The notes: a model not told the origin generated them from the letters alone. 64,000 nucleotides of DNA from Montifringilla adamsi (GCA_017590115.1 JAGGNK010012114.1:185871-249870), one strand, 5' to 3'; shown: positions 11,595 to 24,309, counted from the stretch's first letter. Program-made: numbers and translations.

Positions 11595-12428
11595 AATGAT
11601 AGATTGGGACTTGAAGGAATACAAAGTTTGCTAATGACATTAAACTGGGAAGTGACACTGGCTCTCTCAAAGACAGAAAGGCCCAGCAGAGAGATCTCAA
11701 CAAATCAGAGAGCTACAAGAGCAATCACCAACATAAGAAGTTTAGCAAAGCCAAGTGTCAGACTCTGCACCTGGGACTGGGCAACCCTGTTTGTGTGTGC
11801 AAACAAGGGAAAAAAAGGCTGGAGAGCACCACTGCAGAAAGGGCCCTGGGGATCCTGCTCAGTGACAACTGGAACAGGAGCCAGCAGAGCCCTGGCAGCC
11901 AGGAGGGCCCCGTGCCCGGGGGACATCAGGCACAGCATCAGAGCCGGGCAAGGGAGGGGATTGTCCTGCTCTGCTCTGCACTGGGGCAGCCTCACCTCCA
12001 GTGCTGGGGACAGTTCTGGGTCCCACAAGACAAAAATGCTGTTAGAGAGTGTCCAAAGGAGGCCACGAGGAAGGTGAAGGGCCTTGGGGTGAAGCCATGT
12101 GAGGAGTGGCTGAGGTCCCTTGGTCTGCTCAGCCTGGAGAAGAGGAGACTGAGGGGAGACATTCCTTCTTCATGAGGGCAAGCAGGAGGGGCAGGTGCAG
12201 ATCTCTGTGGTGACCAGTGACAGGACTCAAGGAAAAGGCATGAAATTGACACAGGGGAGGTTTAGGTTGGATATCAGGTAAAGGTTTTTCACCCAGAGGG
12301 TGTTTGGGCACCGGAACAGACCCCCCCAGGGAAGTGGCTGCAGCACCAAGCCTGACGGAGCTCAAGGCAATGCTCAGAGGCTTATGGTGTGATTTATGGA
12401 ATGTCCTCTGCGGGGCAGGGAGTTAATC
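11595..12428 (+). mobile_element. CR1 LINE fragment: RT C-terminus and 3'UTR
   Basis: The plus-strand copy starts at the reverse-transcriptase catalytic box, which reads F-A-N-D at 11627-11638 where CR1 has F-A-D-D, so the first Asp is lost. The ORF2 C-terminal region follows, with recognisable blocks in shifting frames: CQTLHLGLGNP, ERALGILLSDN, a PHLQCWGQFWVPQ-like block and LLSLEKRRLRG. The 3'UTR follows ('aggtttaggttggatatcagg', 'ttcacccagagggt'). It stops near 12428 before the terminal octamers and is met by an opposite-strand CR1. Its GC content is well above the surroundings. The 157- and 126-codon ORFs here are fragments of this dead ORF. Confidence 0.94.
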
Positions 12429-12474
12429 TGTAATTCTCAACATGGGGAAGTCTTCCTTTCTGTAGACCTTCTCT

Positions 12475-12905
12475 CTGGTTCCCTCATCACTGCCTTGGCA
12501 GTGAAGTCTGAAGCACAAGTGCTCAGTATCTTTGCTTTCTCTGCAACCTCTCTTTCAAGGGTTCCCTTTGTATTCATGCTAAATCCACATTTTCCCTACA
12601 ACTCATTTTGTTATTGATGTATTTGAACAAGGCCTGCTTGCTGTGTATGATAGGTTTGACACCAGATGGGCCTTGGTCTTCCTCATTGCATTTCTACATA
12701 CTCTGACAACCTCCCAGTATTCATCCCTGCTTCCACCTTGTGTATCTTCTGTTTACATCCATGTTTTAACAGAAATTCCCTCTTCAACCAGGTCTCAGCC
12801 ATTTTTGCTCAATTTCTTCCCTGGGGATGCACCATTGTTCAGCCTGGAGGAAGTGACCCCTGAGTATCAACCAGCTCTCTTGCTGTTTCTGTATAGACCT
12901 TTATT
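12475..12905 (-). mobile_element. CR1 LINE fragment: endonuclease-RT linker region
   Basis: Minus-strand CR1, collinear with 22690-23095 of the longer copy. Shared landmarks are the 'gcctt(t)..tctttgctttctctgcaacctc' block, 'tattgatgtatttgaa', 'ccagatgggccttggtcttcctcat', 'gatgcaccattgttcagcctggaggaagtgacc' and 'gagtatcaaccagctctcttg'. It lacks both RT and 3' end. The 127-codon plus-strand ORF at 12643-13026 is its antisense shadow, not a gene. Decay is heavy and both ends are approximate. Confidence 0.85.
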
Positions 12906-14481
12906 GCATTTTCAGACTTTTCTTCTTGTTGTTGCAAACTTTCCATTTGTGAACACATCCACCTCTGTGGCCATCTGCTCTGTTTTCTTTCTTCCTTTTT
13001 ATTTCACTCCCTCGCCACACTCTTAGTTTCTGATTTCAGCAATCTGCAGGAGCTCATTGGGCTCAATGCTGACTGCATATTCAGTGTTCCCAAGTGCAAA
13101 AAAGAGAGAATGAGTCAAGACAGTGGCATATTTCATGCTTCCTTTTTTTTTATTGCACATATTTACAGTCTTTTTCAAATGTACTTCCTGAAAATACTTT
13201 TCTCCACATTTCTAGACATGACTGTATTAAGTATATCTTTATTTTTTTATTCCATGTTGATAAGCTATCTCTTGTAATTTATATGACCTGAATATTACAT
13301 TAAGTAACTTTCAAATAGATATGTTTATTTCAGTGTTTTGCAAAGAGGTAAATTTTATTTGTAAAATTAAATATTTTAATATCTTTGCAGTACAGAAATA
13401 GCTCATGTTTTTTCTGATTGTATCTGAGATAATATCTTGCTGTGGACCATTATTGGCACTTAGGACTCTCTGGTTGCAAATTACACTTTTTTTCTTATTA
13501 TTTTTGTGGAGTTCTATGTGGCTTTTTCCTTTTGTGTGCAAATTTCTTTGCTTCAAAATTATTTCAAAGAAGTATCTTCCTGCATACCATCCTGATGTAC
13601 AGTTAGAAGTCAGTTTTTAAAAAAGCAAAACTTTGTAGACATACAGTTTTGTTTTCTTTGGAACAGTTTGCAAAAATGTCAGCAAATTTGTAGGAAACAC
13701 AGCAGCATGAAGGAGTAAGGGGATAAATTTGATCAGTGCCAAGAACTAGTGCAGCTTTTGGAACCCCAGGAAAAAAATTCCATCTGTTTATCTAATGCAA
13801 CTTTTTAAATTAACATTACAAATCCTCTTCATATTGTTTGTGCTATTATTTGTCCTGTCTTGTCAAAATCATTCAACTTGCAGGAAAAGAATTGAGAATT
13901 TTTTCCCACAAGTAACTAGAAGAATTTCTTGCAATTCAACACTTGTCTTAAAGCATCAAAAATTGTGTATTTAGAAGAGGGGACAGGCAATCTGCTACAG
14001 AGCAACTCTGATATAAAATTCTACTTTCTTCAAATTTATAAATATTATAAGGGTCATACCAATGTTTAATAAAGCACAGAAATTTAATGTTAAGTAAATA
14101 AAATGTGCATTTCTTCAAGTATCTTCTTCTGTTCAACACACCCAAATGCTATCCATGCTCAGCCATTATGCAGAGTTCATATATTTTTATGATGATGCTC
14201 TACAAATTGCTACTGCAGAGTGAAGTGACATACATAAATGTGGATGGAAGAGTCTTTTGTAACTAAATACAATTGAGGAAAATTACCATCTATTTTCTTA
14301 GTCTGAAAAGATAGGCAATAATAAGGAGATGGTCAGGCAGACCTGACCAGGTAAGAGCAAAATTTTACAGACATACCTGGTGTTTCAGAAGTTTGTGAGG
14401 GATGGGGCAAAAAATTGGTAACCTGGAGGAGCCGAATATTTTTGTGAAGTGATCTCAGCTTAATATTATTTTTCAAGCATT
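12906..14481. other. AT-rich sequence, no gene recognised
   Basis: Pyrimidine-rich to about 13030 (possibly CR1 remnant), then unique AT-rich sequence. Short ORFs of 65-81 codons on both strands are low-complexity Phe/Ile/Lys and not credible genes. Confidence 0.5.
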
Positions 14482-14508
14482 AAAAAAAAAAAAAAAAAAA
14501 AAAAAAAA
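14482..14508. repeat. poly(A) tract, 27 bp
   Basis: Uninterrupted run of A preceded by 'ttcaagcatt'. No retroposon body or target-site duplication is visible. Confidence 0.95.
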
Positions 14509-15245
14509 TTTACAAGAATTGCATACCTACATGTGTATTCCAGCAACTGGCTGATCCTTTCCCTTCAGTGTTCGCCATTTTGCAGCTATATGTTTTATTT
14601 TCCATGTGTTGATACAGACTTAAGAGGCAAGACTTTCTTCTGACACTTTCAATAAATGTTAATCTCCATTGAGTACTTCCTAAGCCCCAGGCCCTGGGAA
14701 ATGAGCCTCCTCAGACTGGGCAGTGTAGGAAGGGAGGATTGTCACTGTGGGGCTACCATGCATGGCATCTCTGGGATTTAAGGGGAATGATAGAGAAATA
14801 GGTAGTGAGTCTGGAGAGGAAGGCTGCTGTGTGTTGTCTCTGAAAAGCACTCTTTTGTGTTAATTGACACCCATGGCCAAACTATTTCTTTTACAGGCAT
14901 GGTCTAGTCCTTAATCACTGCATGTTATAAGCCCAAATGGGACCATTTCAAGTGCTACACATTAAGAATATTTATTAGAAAGCCCAATAAAGCTTTCCTC
15001 TGTAGCCAGGCTCTTATTGTATGGTGTCATTACATAAACAAGATTTGGAAGACTGCTTCCACTTACAGACATGTAGCGGAAGGCTTAATCTGAGAGGCCC
15101 AGTAGGATGTGATTTTAGGCTTTTTTTTTCCATCAACATTATAGCAGACTAAATATTGAGAATGATTTGGGGACTAGAGTGTTTCAGCCAAAAACACTTC
15201 TTGCAATAAATTATTTCCCTGTTTTCATTTCTTCACTTTAGGGAC

Positions 15246-15262
15246 TTTTTTTTTTTTTTTTT
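15246..15262. repeat. poly(T) tract, 17 bp
   Basis: Uninterrupted T run; no attached element recognised. Confidence 0.9.
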
Positions 15263-15821
15263 AAATAATATTGTGGACTCTGTACCAGCATCAGTTTCCC
15301 ATATGTTAGAGGCATCTCAGGGTTTATTAGTCAGCCTGGGTCAACTGAGATTTGTTGTATTTGCTGTCATAAAAGCTGTGTGTACTATATACTTCTTGAA
15401 GTGGAAATCACACAATGCTTCTTACTTGCCTTCAATCACTCACAGATGCAGAACGGTCAGACCATTTCCCTTTAAATTGACCTGAGGGATTAGAGGAATT
15501 CAAAGGAATTTCCAGCTAACTAGTGCCTCTGATTTCCCTGACTTTATTTCTTGAGCCTTCGAGGTCAGAGTCTCTGGTAACTTAATCTGTCTCTGCCTCT
15601 CCCTGATTTGTTCACTTCCTTCCTTTTGTTTACCTCCGGAGCAGTAACTGAGTAGCCAGGCTCAACTCCTATGTATGTGTGCTTCCAGAATTTTAATCCA
15701 AGCAGTTGTGTAAATCTGGTGAGAGGAGGGTGCTCTGTTAAGAGACAGGAATCTGAAATTCTCCTTCATAGCAGTTTGCGCCCTTTAATCTGCATTAACC
15801 ATCAATAGGCCTAGAAAGATA

Positions 15822-15847
15822 TCAAAGAATTACATCAAAGAATTACA
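15822..15847. repeat. 13-bp tandem duplication
   Basis: TCAAAGAATTACA occurs twice in direct succession, followed by TGTGG. It is a small local duplication inside otherwise unique sequence. Confidence 0.85.
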
Positions 15848-18800
15848 TGTGGAAAACAAGCCTGTTGGCCGTTTAAATCTGGCATGCAAGGGTCCCAGCT
15901 TCCACTGAACAAAACCTACAGGGACTGGAGAAAGACTGAAAAGTGAAAGTGCAGCAGAGTATTGGGAACAAGTGAAGGTCTTTCAGTGTTCATAAAAGCT
16001 GTCCTGAAGAGGAGCATTCAAGAAGTTCTGACTCACAGAAGAAGATGAAAAATCCAAGGACAAGAAGGAGGAAGTTGGAAAGAGTAGAGCAAGGCCACAA
16101 TCTGCTTTCAATCAGGCATGGCTAATGGCGGTTCTGCATCTTTTGTTGGTTTTTGTTTCAGAAACTGGTCAGGAGTCTTTGTGTGGATTGTCTCAATTAC
16201 CAGGGGACAGCAGCTTACTTAGCAGGTGGCCATCTGAAAAGTGGCTGATGGTTTTAAAAATACCTCTAACTCTTTTGTCCTCTGCCTGCCACCATAACTT
16301 TGGTGTTTCTAGTTTTGACATCTGCTCTTCATCCAATTATTCATTTTGACTAAGTTCTTCCAGGGAATAAAAGGGGCTTCCTTTCAAAGACTTTATGTGT
16401 CATTACATAGCTGACTGCCATCTTTTTCTATTTAAAAAAAGTAATTTAATAGCCAAACCCAGTAAACTCCAATCAGATCAGTGATTAAAATACTAAAAAA
16501 ACCAAATAGCTTTCTCATTTTTTCTTGAATTTTTTAACACAAAAAGTATTCATAAAGAGTATTGATTCTAAAAAGCAGTTATTTAAAAACCTCACAATGT
16601 ATCAATGTGGTCAATGGTGTAAAAATCTGCAAAATACGAACAAGATCTTTCCAAGGAAGACAGTAATTTTTGGCTTGTGTTTGCCAAGTAATGGAAAACT
16701 AAATCTCTTAATACTAAAACTGCGACTTTCCTGTCCAATGTGTTATGGTGATCCCCCAAAAACTAATTTAAATGCATATTTTATCTACTCATCGTGACTA
16801 AAATGAGGAAAACAAATAAAATATGAAGGAAAAAAAATACAATGTATGATTGTCCTGGAATAATATCGCATTTTTAAATAGCAAGCAGCAGCCACTTAAA
16901 AGTTTTCATTTATGTTATTTCTTCATTGTGACCAGGCAGGCAAATTCTGTCAGGATGGAACAAAGCTTGAGGTACCTCTGAATCCATCTAAATTAGCCAG
17001 AAGTGTTTCCAGCAGTTTTGTCAATATTTCTTTGGAACTGAAAGAGCCTGAAGAAACTCAGGAAAATACTAAGTTTTAGAAACCTATGGGATCTAAGAAC
17101 AGATATGGAGAGAAAAAGTAGATGATGAACTCAAAGGAAAAAATTATGTCAGCCTGGTTTTGAAATTCAGTCTTATCTTTGCTTGTTTAAGTTTTGAAGG
17201 AGGAAGGAAATGTTAATGAAGCTACTGTATCCACAAAGCTTCCTTTTAATCCTGTCTCTCCTTTTCTTGCACTGCTCTAGCGAGTGCTCTGTCCTGTCAT
17301 TTATTGCTTTCTGGTGAAAAGTAATAAAGTGATTATATAAGGTAAATAAAACCTTGACTGTGTGAAATATTTTTATTCATCTTCATACAATTTCATACAT
17401 ATTTCCATAAATTGTACAAGTAAATTGTCTCAGATGAAATTCAAAAATATAAATTAGCTTCAGAGCTATTGTGATTGTTTCCAGCAGCCTGTGGCAGTCT
17501 ATAGTCTTTTGGCTTATCCAGGACGCACATCCTCCTGAAAGAAAAATGTGGTCCATGGTTGTTTTATATTAAATTTTTTCCATGTTATACTACTGAATGA
17601 GGCACCTTGTTAGGTCCCCTCAGCAGAGAGGGATTGGCTGTTTTCTCCCATCCATCTCAGTTTGGGAAAGAGGTATTGGCAGTTTAATAGAAGTGACTCT
17701 ATCAATAAGACTGTGAACAGAAATGTGAAAGGGGCTCTAGAACAATAATTTTACTGAGGAAAAATGTGGGAGAATTTACTTGGTCTTAGGAAATCCAAGG
17801 CAGGCCAGCAGACTGTTACAGCCAAAGCAGGAATCTGCACACCCACAGCTCTGCCACACAAATGCATCAGGTGGGGATATAAACAACAAGTGCTGTTTAG
17901 AGACAACAAACATGAGACATGTAGAGAGAGAACCGTCATATAAATTGCAAAAATATGCTTTTTGTAGTGTGCTATACTCTTTTGTTTTAAATGATACGAT
18001 AGATGGTGGCACATTTTTCCAGGACAGATTTCAGAGCAGGGAAGTTTTTTGGGTTTTTTTCTGTTATTCAGTTGCATTTATTTTGGCTTCTTTCCATCTT
18101 CTGACTCCCAGTTATACCTTCATGGACTAAGAAACCTGTGCAGCTCCATGCTTCAGACCACCGTGTACTTCCTGAACTTACTACCTTCTGTAGATGATGA
18201 AGAAGGGCTGGAAGGGTCACTTATAGTCAGTCCTTGACTTAAATAATTATGATGTCTCCCTGGTGCCTGCATCCTGCAGTTAATCATAGCAGTGTTTAGC
18301 TGATCTTGCTGCATTTTAAGCCTGTGAAAATAATGAAATTGATTTCCATGGATGAAAGCTCGGGATCTGTGTTTTTGATCATGCTGCTTAATCCTTCATT
18401 TATGGAAGTTCTCTGAACTTTGTCTGACATGTTAGCAACTTTCTGTTTTACCTGAGTTGCCAAGAAATTAATATTGATGTTTGAGTTCAGTCACACCACT
18501 ACTATACAGAGAACTGTCACTTCTTGTATATGAGAAATGATGGCTTTTTCGTATGGTTTCATAAAGTGTATTGATCTCTTTTGCCACCAATTTTCTAGTT
18601 ACAAGTTCTTTGCTAATTTTGACTTTCCTATTAGTCTTCTTGAGCTTTTTTCCCTTCACTGTTTTGCAAATACCTCCCTCCTGCTGGGTATCTGTTTCAA
18701 TTTATTTTCCCTCAAACACTTTAACTTGCCTTTTTCACAAGGCTCTCATTTTGTGACTTCCTGCCTATATTTTTGGCCCTTCTAGGACACTCTGGTTTAT

Positions 18801-19428
18801 GATCAAACAAACCTGCTCATAGGATCCATGAAAGAAGAGACTGTGCATTTGTAGGTTTATTTTTATTGAATCATAGTGAAAATTGCACCTTGAGGGAGGG
18901 CTTTATTACATTTAACTACTTAGCCAGGATTTATTAAAAATAAACAGCATAGGAGTCAAGACTTTCCAGATGGGATCTCACTTCAAATTTTGCTTCAAAA
19001 TATATACAGACTTACGCATTATCTACTTACAATTCCTCTGATTAATGAATCTTAGATCAGCCTAGATTAGTGGCTCATTATTTTTGGTTCAGATACTGCA
19101 AAAGCCTTGGAAATACCATGGATTTGAACAGGTTGAGTGTGGTGACTGAAGAGAAGTTTCCCTTCTCAAGGCACTTTTATGTGGGAACAGTAATTGGAAA
19201 CACCACATAGGAAAGAATTTACCTGTACCTTGTCCTCTGTCATAATTAAGGTCCTTCCAGCATTTCTGGGGACTGTGCCTTTTTAGGAAGTTAGTTTGCT
19301 GTCCTGCAGTGCTAAATTGCTAACTCTAGCTTGTCAATATTTGTGGGAGTTGAGGGACATCTGGAACTTTGCAGTGAAAGCATCTTTTATTGGATCCTAA
19401 CTCACAGATTATTTATACAGTAAGAAAA

Positions 19429-19474
19429 ATATATTTTTCTCATATTTTTCCCCATATTTTCCCATATTTTTCTC
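19429..19474. repeat. degenerate (CATATTTTTC)n tandem repeat
   Basis: About four imperfect copies of a 10-13-bp CATATTTTTCYC unit in tandem. Low-complexity, no coding content. Confidence 0.75.
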
Positions 19475-21067
19475 TTGGTATTTGGAAGAGCCCAAAACTT
19501 CCAGTTAAAGATTCAGTGGTTTGATTTTATAGAATGTTTATAGGAAAAGAAAGTATTTTGCGATATTGGAAATGTTGCACTGAGCCAGATTTTCATCTGT
19601 TGCATCATTGTAATGCTAAATAAATTCTACTGATCCTAGTGCAATGACATGGGATTTTTTTCTGGATTCACACCGGACTTATAGAGATCAATTATACAAA
19701 AATTATAGATAAATTTCTATTTTTGGAATAGACTTTAGGGAAAGTATTGACACTATTTGAACAATTTCTGCAACACATGGACTGTGTGTATATGACTTTT
19801 TTCTTTGTGCATATGACAACCTTTTAGAGACAACAGTAGGGAAAAAGTTCTTGACAGAACTGACTTACAGGCAAAATGCTTTTTTTTTTTAATTTCTTTT
19901 TTTTTCCCACTAACACTACAGTGTTGGTAAAGTTCAAATAAGCATACTGCATGGCTATAGAAGAAGTAGTCACAAGAGTATTACACCAAAAACTGGGGCT
20001 CAGGCAAGCAAAAATCAAAGCTAGTGTCAAGTACATCAAGATCACTATCAGATTTTGTCTGGCTGCTAAAAAGAGCTTACTCCTGATAAAGGGGGAAAAG
20101 GCAGGAGGAAGCAAGGTTTTACACTCATAAGTCACATTTCATGTCAAATAACAGCTTTGTCTCATCCTTTAAATCTGTTCTTTACTGAGGAATGAAAGAA
20201 AGGAATGAGAAATCCACAGAAGGAGGTGTGCAGTGCATGCACAGAGAATCTCTCTATGCTGGCAGCTTGCTGTAATGCCATTTAAACATCACCACTACCA
20301 GCCAAAGAAGAAAGAACACGGCTGTGTGCTGTGTGTGCTTTCCCCTTACCCCCTGCACACTTGTGCTCATTACAGCTCTTTCTTTAAACTGCTGGCTAGA
20401 CAGCTGGCCATGCCTCAGAGGAGCGTGGGGTAAGGGAGCATATAAATTACTGTTGCATTTTATGGCCAAGATAAACTCAAACTGCAGGGTTATAGTTTGA
20501 ACTGACACACAAAAAAGAGATCCTTGCAGGCCTCTGAAAAACAAAGGGAAGGAAAAGGAAAGTAAATGTATTTCAGCTAATCTAGCAGTGGTGGGGGGAT
20601 GGGGAAAAGAAAAGACACATGAAAGATAGGTCTTCTCTAGGTCTATAGAGAAGAGTTAGGTTAATACTTCTGTGTTTGTAACTGTAAATCTGTAATTTCA
20701 AATTACTATTTTTAAAGAAGCTTTATGCCTCCTTGTATTATGTCATCATTGTATATTTTCAAAGATGGCAAAGAATATGGGGTGATAATTTTCATACTGT
20801 GCATTTTATTAAACAAGGTTTAACAAATATGTACTTTCAGGTAGGTAAGTGCTTGGATAACATTCCCAGATGAACAGTAAGCAGGTTGGTCTACTTGGAC
20901 CTGTCTGTGGTGGTTCCATGGCTCCCACATGTGATAAAGTATAGCCTGTAATTTTTAAAAAATATTCAAGATACATTTGAGTGTAAAAGAGTTATTAAGA
21001 AATAAAATGTAATTTCATCTATGTTAATTTCTGATTGGTTTTACACAGGAAAGAATAAATGGTGGTT

Positions 21068-23432
21068 CCTAATTTCACAGGATCACAAAATGGGTCAGGT
21101 TGGACAGGACCACAGTGGCTCATCTGGTCCAGCTTCCCTGCTCAAGCAGGTTCATCTGAGGGCATCTGACATGGGATTGCATCCAAACAAGTATGGAACA
21201 TCTCCAGTGAGGGAGAATCCACACATTCTCTGGGTACCCTCTGTCAGTGTGTGGCAACTTGCACAGTAAAAATATTCTTCCTCATGTTCAAGTGGATCTT
21301 CCTGTGCATCAGTTTCTATCAGTCCTATTACAGGGCCACCACTGAGCAGAGCCTGGCTTCATCTTATTGACAGCATCCCTTCAGATACTCATAGACATTG
21401 ATGAAGTTCTCTTTCAGTTGTCTTTTCTTGAGGCTGAACAGGCCCAGCTCTCTCAGCCTTTCCATTCATAAAAGACACAGTCTGATCTCTTAATCATCTT
21501 GTTACTCATACGTCGAATCGCTCCAGGAACTCTGTGTCCCTCATGAACTGAGAAGTCCTTCACTGGACATAGCATGCCAGGTGAGGCTTCACTTGGGTCT
21601 AAGCAGAGGGGCAGGATCACCTTTGACCTCCTAGAAATCTTCTTCCTAATGCACCCCTGAATACCATCGGCCGTGGCCACCAGGGCGCTGGTGGCTCATG
21701 GAGAGCTTGTTGTCCACCAGGACCCCCAGCTCCTTCTCCGCAGAGCTGCTTCCCAGCAGGTCACCCCCAGCCCGTGCTGGTGCCTGGGGTTGTTCCTCCC
21801 CAGCTGCAGGACCCTGCACTTGCCTTTGCTGAATTTCAGAAGGTTCCTCTGTGCCCATCTCTCCAGGTTGCTGAGGTCCTTCTGAAGGGCTGCTCAGCCC
21901 TCTGGGCTATCAGCCACTCCTCCCAGCTTTGTGCTGTCAGGAAATTGCTGAGGAGGCCTCTGCCCCTTCACCCAAGTCATTGATGGATAAATTAAACAAG
22001 ACTGGGCCCACTATTGAGGCTTGGGGGACACCATGAGTGACAGGCCTCCAACTAGAGTCTGTGCCACTGATTGTGACTCTGGGATCTGCTGTTCAGCCAG
22101 TTCTCAATCCACCTCTCTGTTCACTCATCCACTCTTCCTGAATTTGCCTGTAAGGACATTGTTAGAGACAGTGCCAAAAGCCTTGAAGTTGAGGTACACC
22201 AAATCTGCTGCTCTCCCCTCATCCATCCACGTAGTTGTTTCGTCAGGAAGGTAATCAGGTTGTCCAAGCAAGACTTGCCTTTAATGAATCCATGCTGACT
22301 ACTCCTGATCACCTTCTTGTCCTCCCTGTGGATAGAGTTGGCCTCCAGAATGAGGTGCTCCATCACCTTTCCAGAGACTGAGGAGAGGCTGACTGGCTGA
22401 TAGTTCCCTGCATCCTCCTTCTTGCCCTGTTTGAAAACTGGAGTGATATTTGCTTTCTTCAGTCCTCAGGCACTAGTCCTGACCTCCATGATCTTTCAAA
22501 GACAAGGAAGCACAGCTATGATGTCCATCAGCTGTCTCAGCACTCCTGCTGGGGCCCATGGACTTGTAGATCTCAAGTTTGCTTAGGTGTTCTCCAATGC
22601 AACCCATTTTGACCAAGGAAAACTCTTCCAGCATTCCTTTAGCCTCGTCTCCTGGGTCAGAGATCCCTGCAGGCTGGTCTTGCAAGTGAAGACCAAAACA
22701 AAGGTGTCATTCAGTAACTCTGCCTTCTCTTTGTCCTCTGTTACGAGGGTCTCCTTTTCATTTAGTAATGGGCCCACATTATCCTTAGTTTTCTTTAGGT
22801 TATTGATATATTTGAAGATGCTTGTGGTGTTGTCCTTGACATCCTTGTCCAGATTTAATTCCAGATGGACCTTCAACTTCCTCATCTCATTTATACTTAC
22901 TCTGGCAACTTCTCTATATTCATTCCAAGTGGCCTGGCACTGCTTCCATCTCCTATGTATTTTCTGCTCAAAGTTGAGTTACAACAGGAGTTCTTGATTC
23001 ATCTGTGTGAGTATCTTGCCTTGTTTTTCCAGTTTCTTGCTCACTGGGATGCACTGTTCTTGAGCCTGGAGAAGTGATCCTTGAATATCGACCAGCTCTC
23101 TTGGAACCCCCCTCCCTGCAGGGCCTGTTCACTTGTGGTTCTTCCAAGAAGATCCCTGAAGAGATTAAAGTCAGCTGTTTAGCCTCAAACAATCCACAAT
23201 CTCATGGTCTCTACAGCAAGTCTGCCCCCAACCATCACATCTACAGCAAGGCTTTCCCTCTTTCTCTGTATAAGTTCCTTGTGGGATCCTTCACTGCCTG
23301 TGTCAGGAAGCTGTCAATGCTTTCCAGGAAACTCCTGGACTGTTTGTGATTCACTGTGTTTCTTCTCCAGCAGATGTTAGGGTAGTTAGAGTCACTCATG
23401 ATGTTAGGGTAGTTACAGTCACTCATAATGTT
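21068..23432 (-). mobile_element. CR1 LINE, longest copy: EN end, RT and 3'UTR
   Basis: Read on the minus strand (5' at 23432): the end of the apurinic-type endonuclease domain (23430-23240; NICWRRN, then HKQSRSFLESID), the EN-RT linker (to about 22590), reverse transcriptase (to about 21640; motif GVPQA at 22018-22032 followed by [15 protein letters not shown]), the ORF2 C-terminus (IQGCIRKKISRRS; about 21640-21480) and the 3'UTR ending in the inverted tail at 21068. The RT catalytic box at 21933-21944 reads F-P-D-S, so the second Asp is missing. Frameshifts and stops break the frame throughout. It is 5'-truncated: ORF1 and most of the endonuclease are absent. The 136-codon plus-strand ORF at 22587-22997 is antisense to the linker. 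It cannot mobilise itself. Confidence 0.95.
23374..23427 (-). repeat. 27-bp in-frame tandem duplication in CR1 endonuclease
   Basis: Two 27-bp copies (23374-23400, 23401-23427) differ at two positions. On the minus strand each encodes nine residues, NIMSDxNYP, and they lie in the same frame. They correspond to the CR1 endonuclease block that normally carries a single G-D-F-N motif. See findings. Confidence 0.88.
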
Positions 23433-24309
23433 TGAGAAGATATATTTAATTTTGCATCCAGTACTGGATAGGTTATTTGGAGAACATAGGATTTGTTTGA
23501 ATGCCAGCATGGATTTATGCTCCAGCCTGTAATACCTGGTGCCAAATATTCAGATAGTTGTGTATAAAAAATCCAGTCCATTACCTCGCACCACTGTAAG
23601 TATTCCCTGGGAGTGCCACATAGTTTGTGCAACAAAGAGAAGCTGAAATATATACAGCTTGGCCTCTTCCCTCAGGAAACAGTGCTCCAGTGCCAGAAAA
23701 CCAACAAAATAAGTACTGGCGGACTTGTTTTCAAAAAACCTATGGACTGGAGCACAGTGTGTGGTGTGTAATACTGCTCTGTTGCAAGAAAACATAAAGC
23801 ATGAAGCTTTATCTTTCAGCCAGAAACCCTGGGACCTGTGGGAGACCACAGTCTAAATCAAGAATCAAAACACTTCCACAGCAAAACTGCAAATTGAAAA
23901 TAAGTCCTTGTGCTATTCTGGCAAATATACAAGATGACTTCTAAATGCTTAAAAGGTTCTCAGAACAACTTTGGGACTTTTCTAGGTGAAAAAAATAATA
24001 ATACCAGATACATATTTGTTGTGGTTTTGTGGAGTCTGACAGATCAGAAAGAAAGCTTTTAGGAAAAGTAATTATTTGTTGTATACTAATAGTATGATGA
24101 TGTTCACTTAAATATTATTATATTGTATAAATAAGATGTCAGAAAATGAGGCAAAATATTCTACACAATTTATTATAATACAAATTCTACAAAGACAAAC
24201 CATAAAAATTAACAGTATGCATTTCAACAAGCATGGTATTCTCTATACCAAGATTAGTGACTGAGTTGAAGAAAACCCTTCTGATTTCGGTTCCAATGTC
24301 ATAGCACTA
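23433..24309. other. unassigned sequence left of LTR
   Basis: A 99-codon minus-strand ORF (23550-23849) has no motif I recognise. No CR1 landmarks continue past about 23432. The short inter-element stretch to 24309 is AT-rich. Confidence 0.45.

Larger units (their letters stand above)
14509..21067. other. unique sequence; possible regulatory DNA, no gene recognised
   Basis: About 6.5 kb without recognisable interspersed repeats. ORFs are 60-116 codons and lack motifs. Some blocks (about 14970-15110, 15770-15900, 16880-17060, 20230-20500) have mixed composition, few low-complexity runs and homeodomain-like TAAT words, as conserved noncoding elements often do. That is an impression from reading only. 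Confidence 0.4.

Noticed and set aside
11604..12077. 157-codon ORF, the longest in the window
   Set aside because: Runs through CR1 ORF2 C-terminus partly in a wrong frame; not a host gene.
12643..13026. 127-codon plus-strand ORF
   Set aside because: Lies antisense to a CR1 endonuclease-RT linker copy (12475-12905); low-complexity Phe/Leu/Ser/Pro composition and no domain.
14482..14508. Poly(A) tract considered as a processed pseudogene tail
   Set aside because: No gene-like body upstream and no flanking direct repeat could be found; the same applies to tracts at 26700, 31241 and 51759.
22587..22997. 136-codon plus-strand ORF
   Set aside because: Antisense shadow of the long minus-strand CR1; the same region on the minus strand reads as the CR1 linker.
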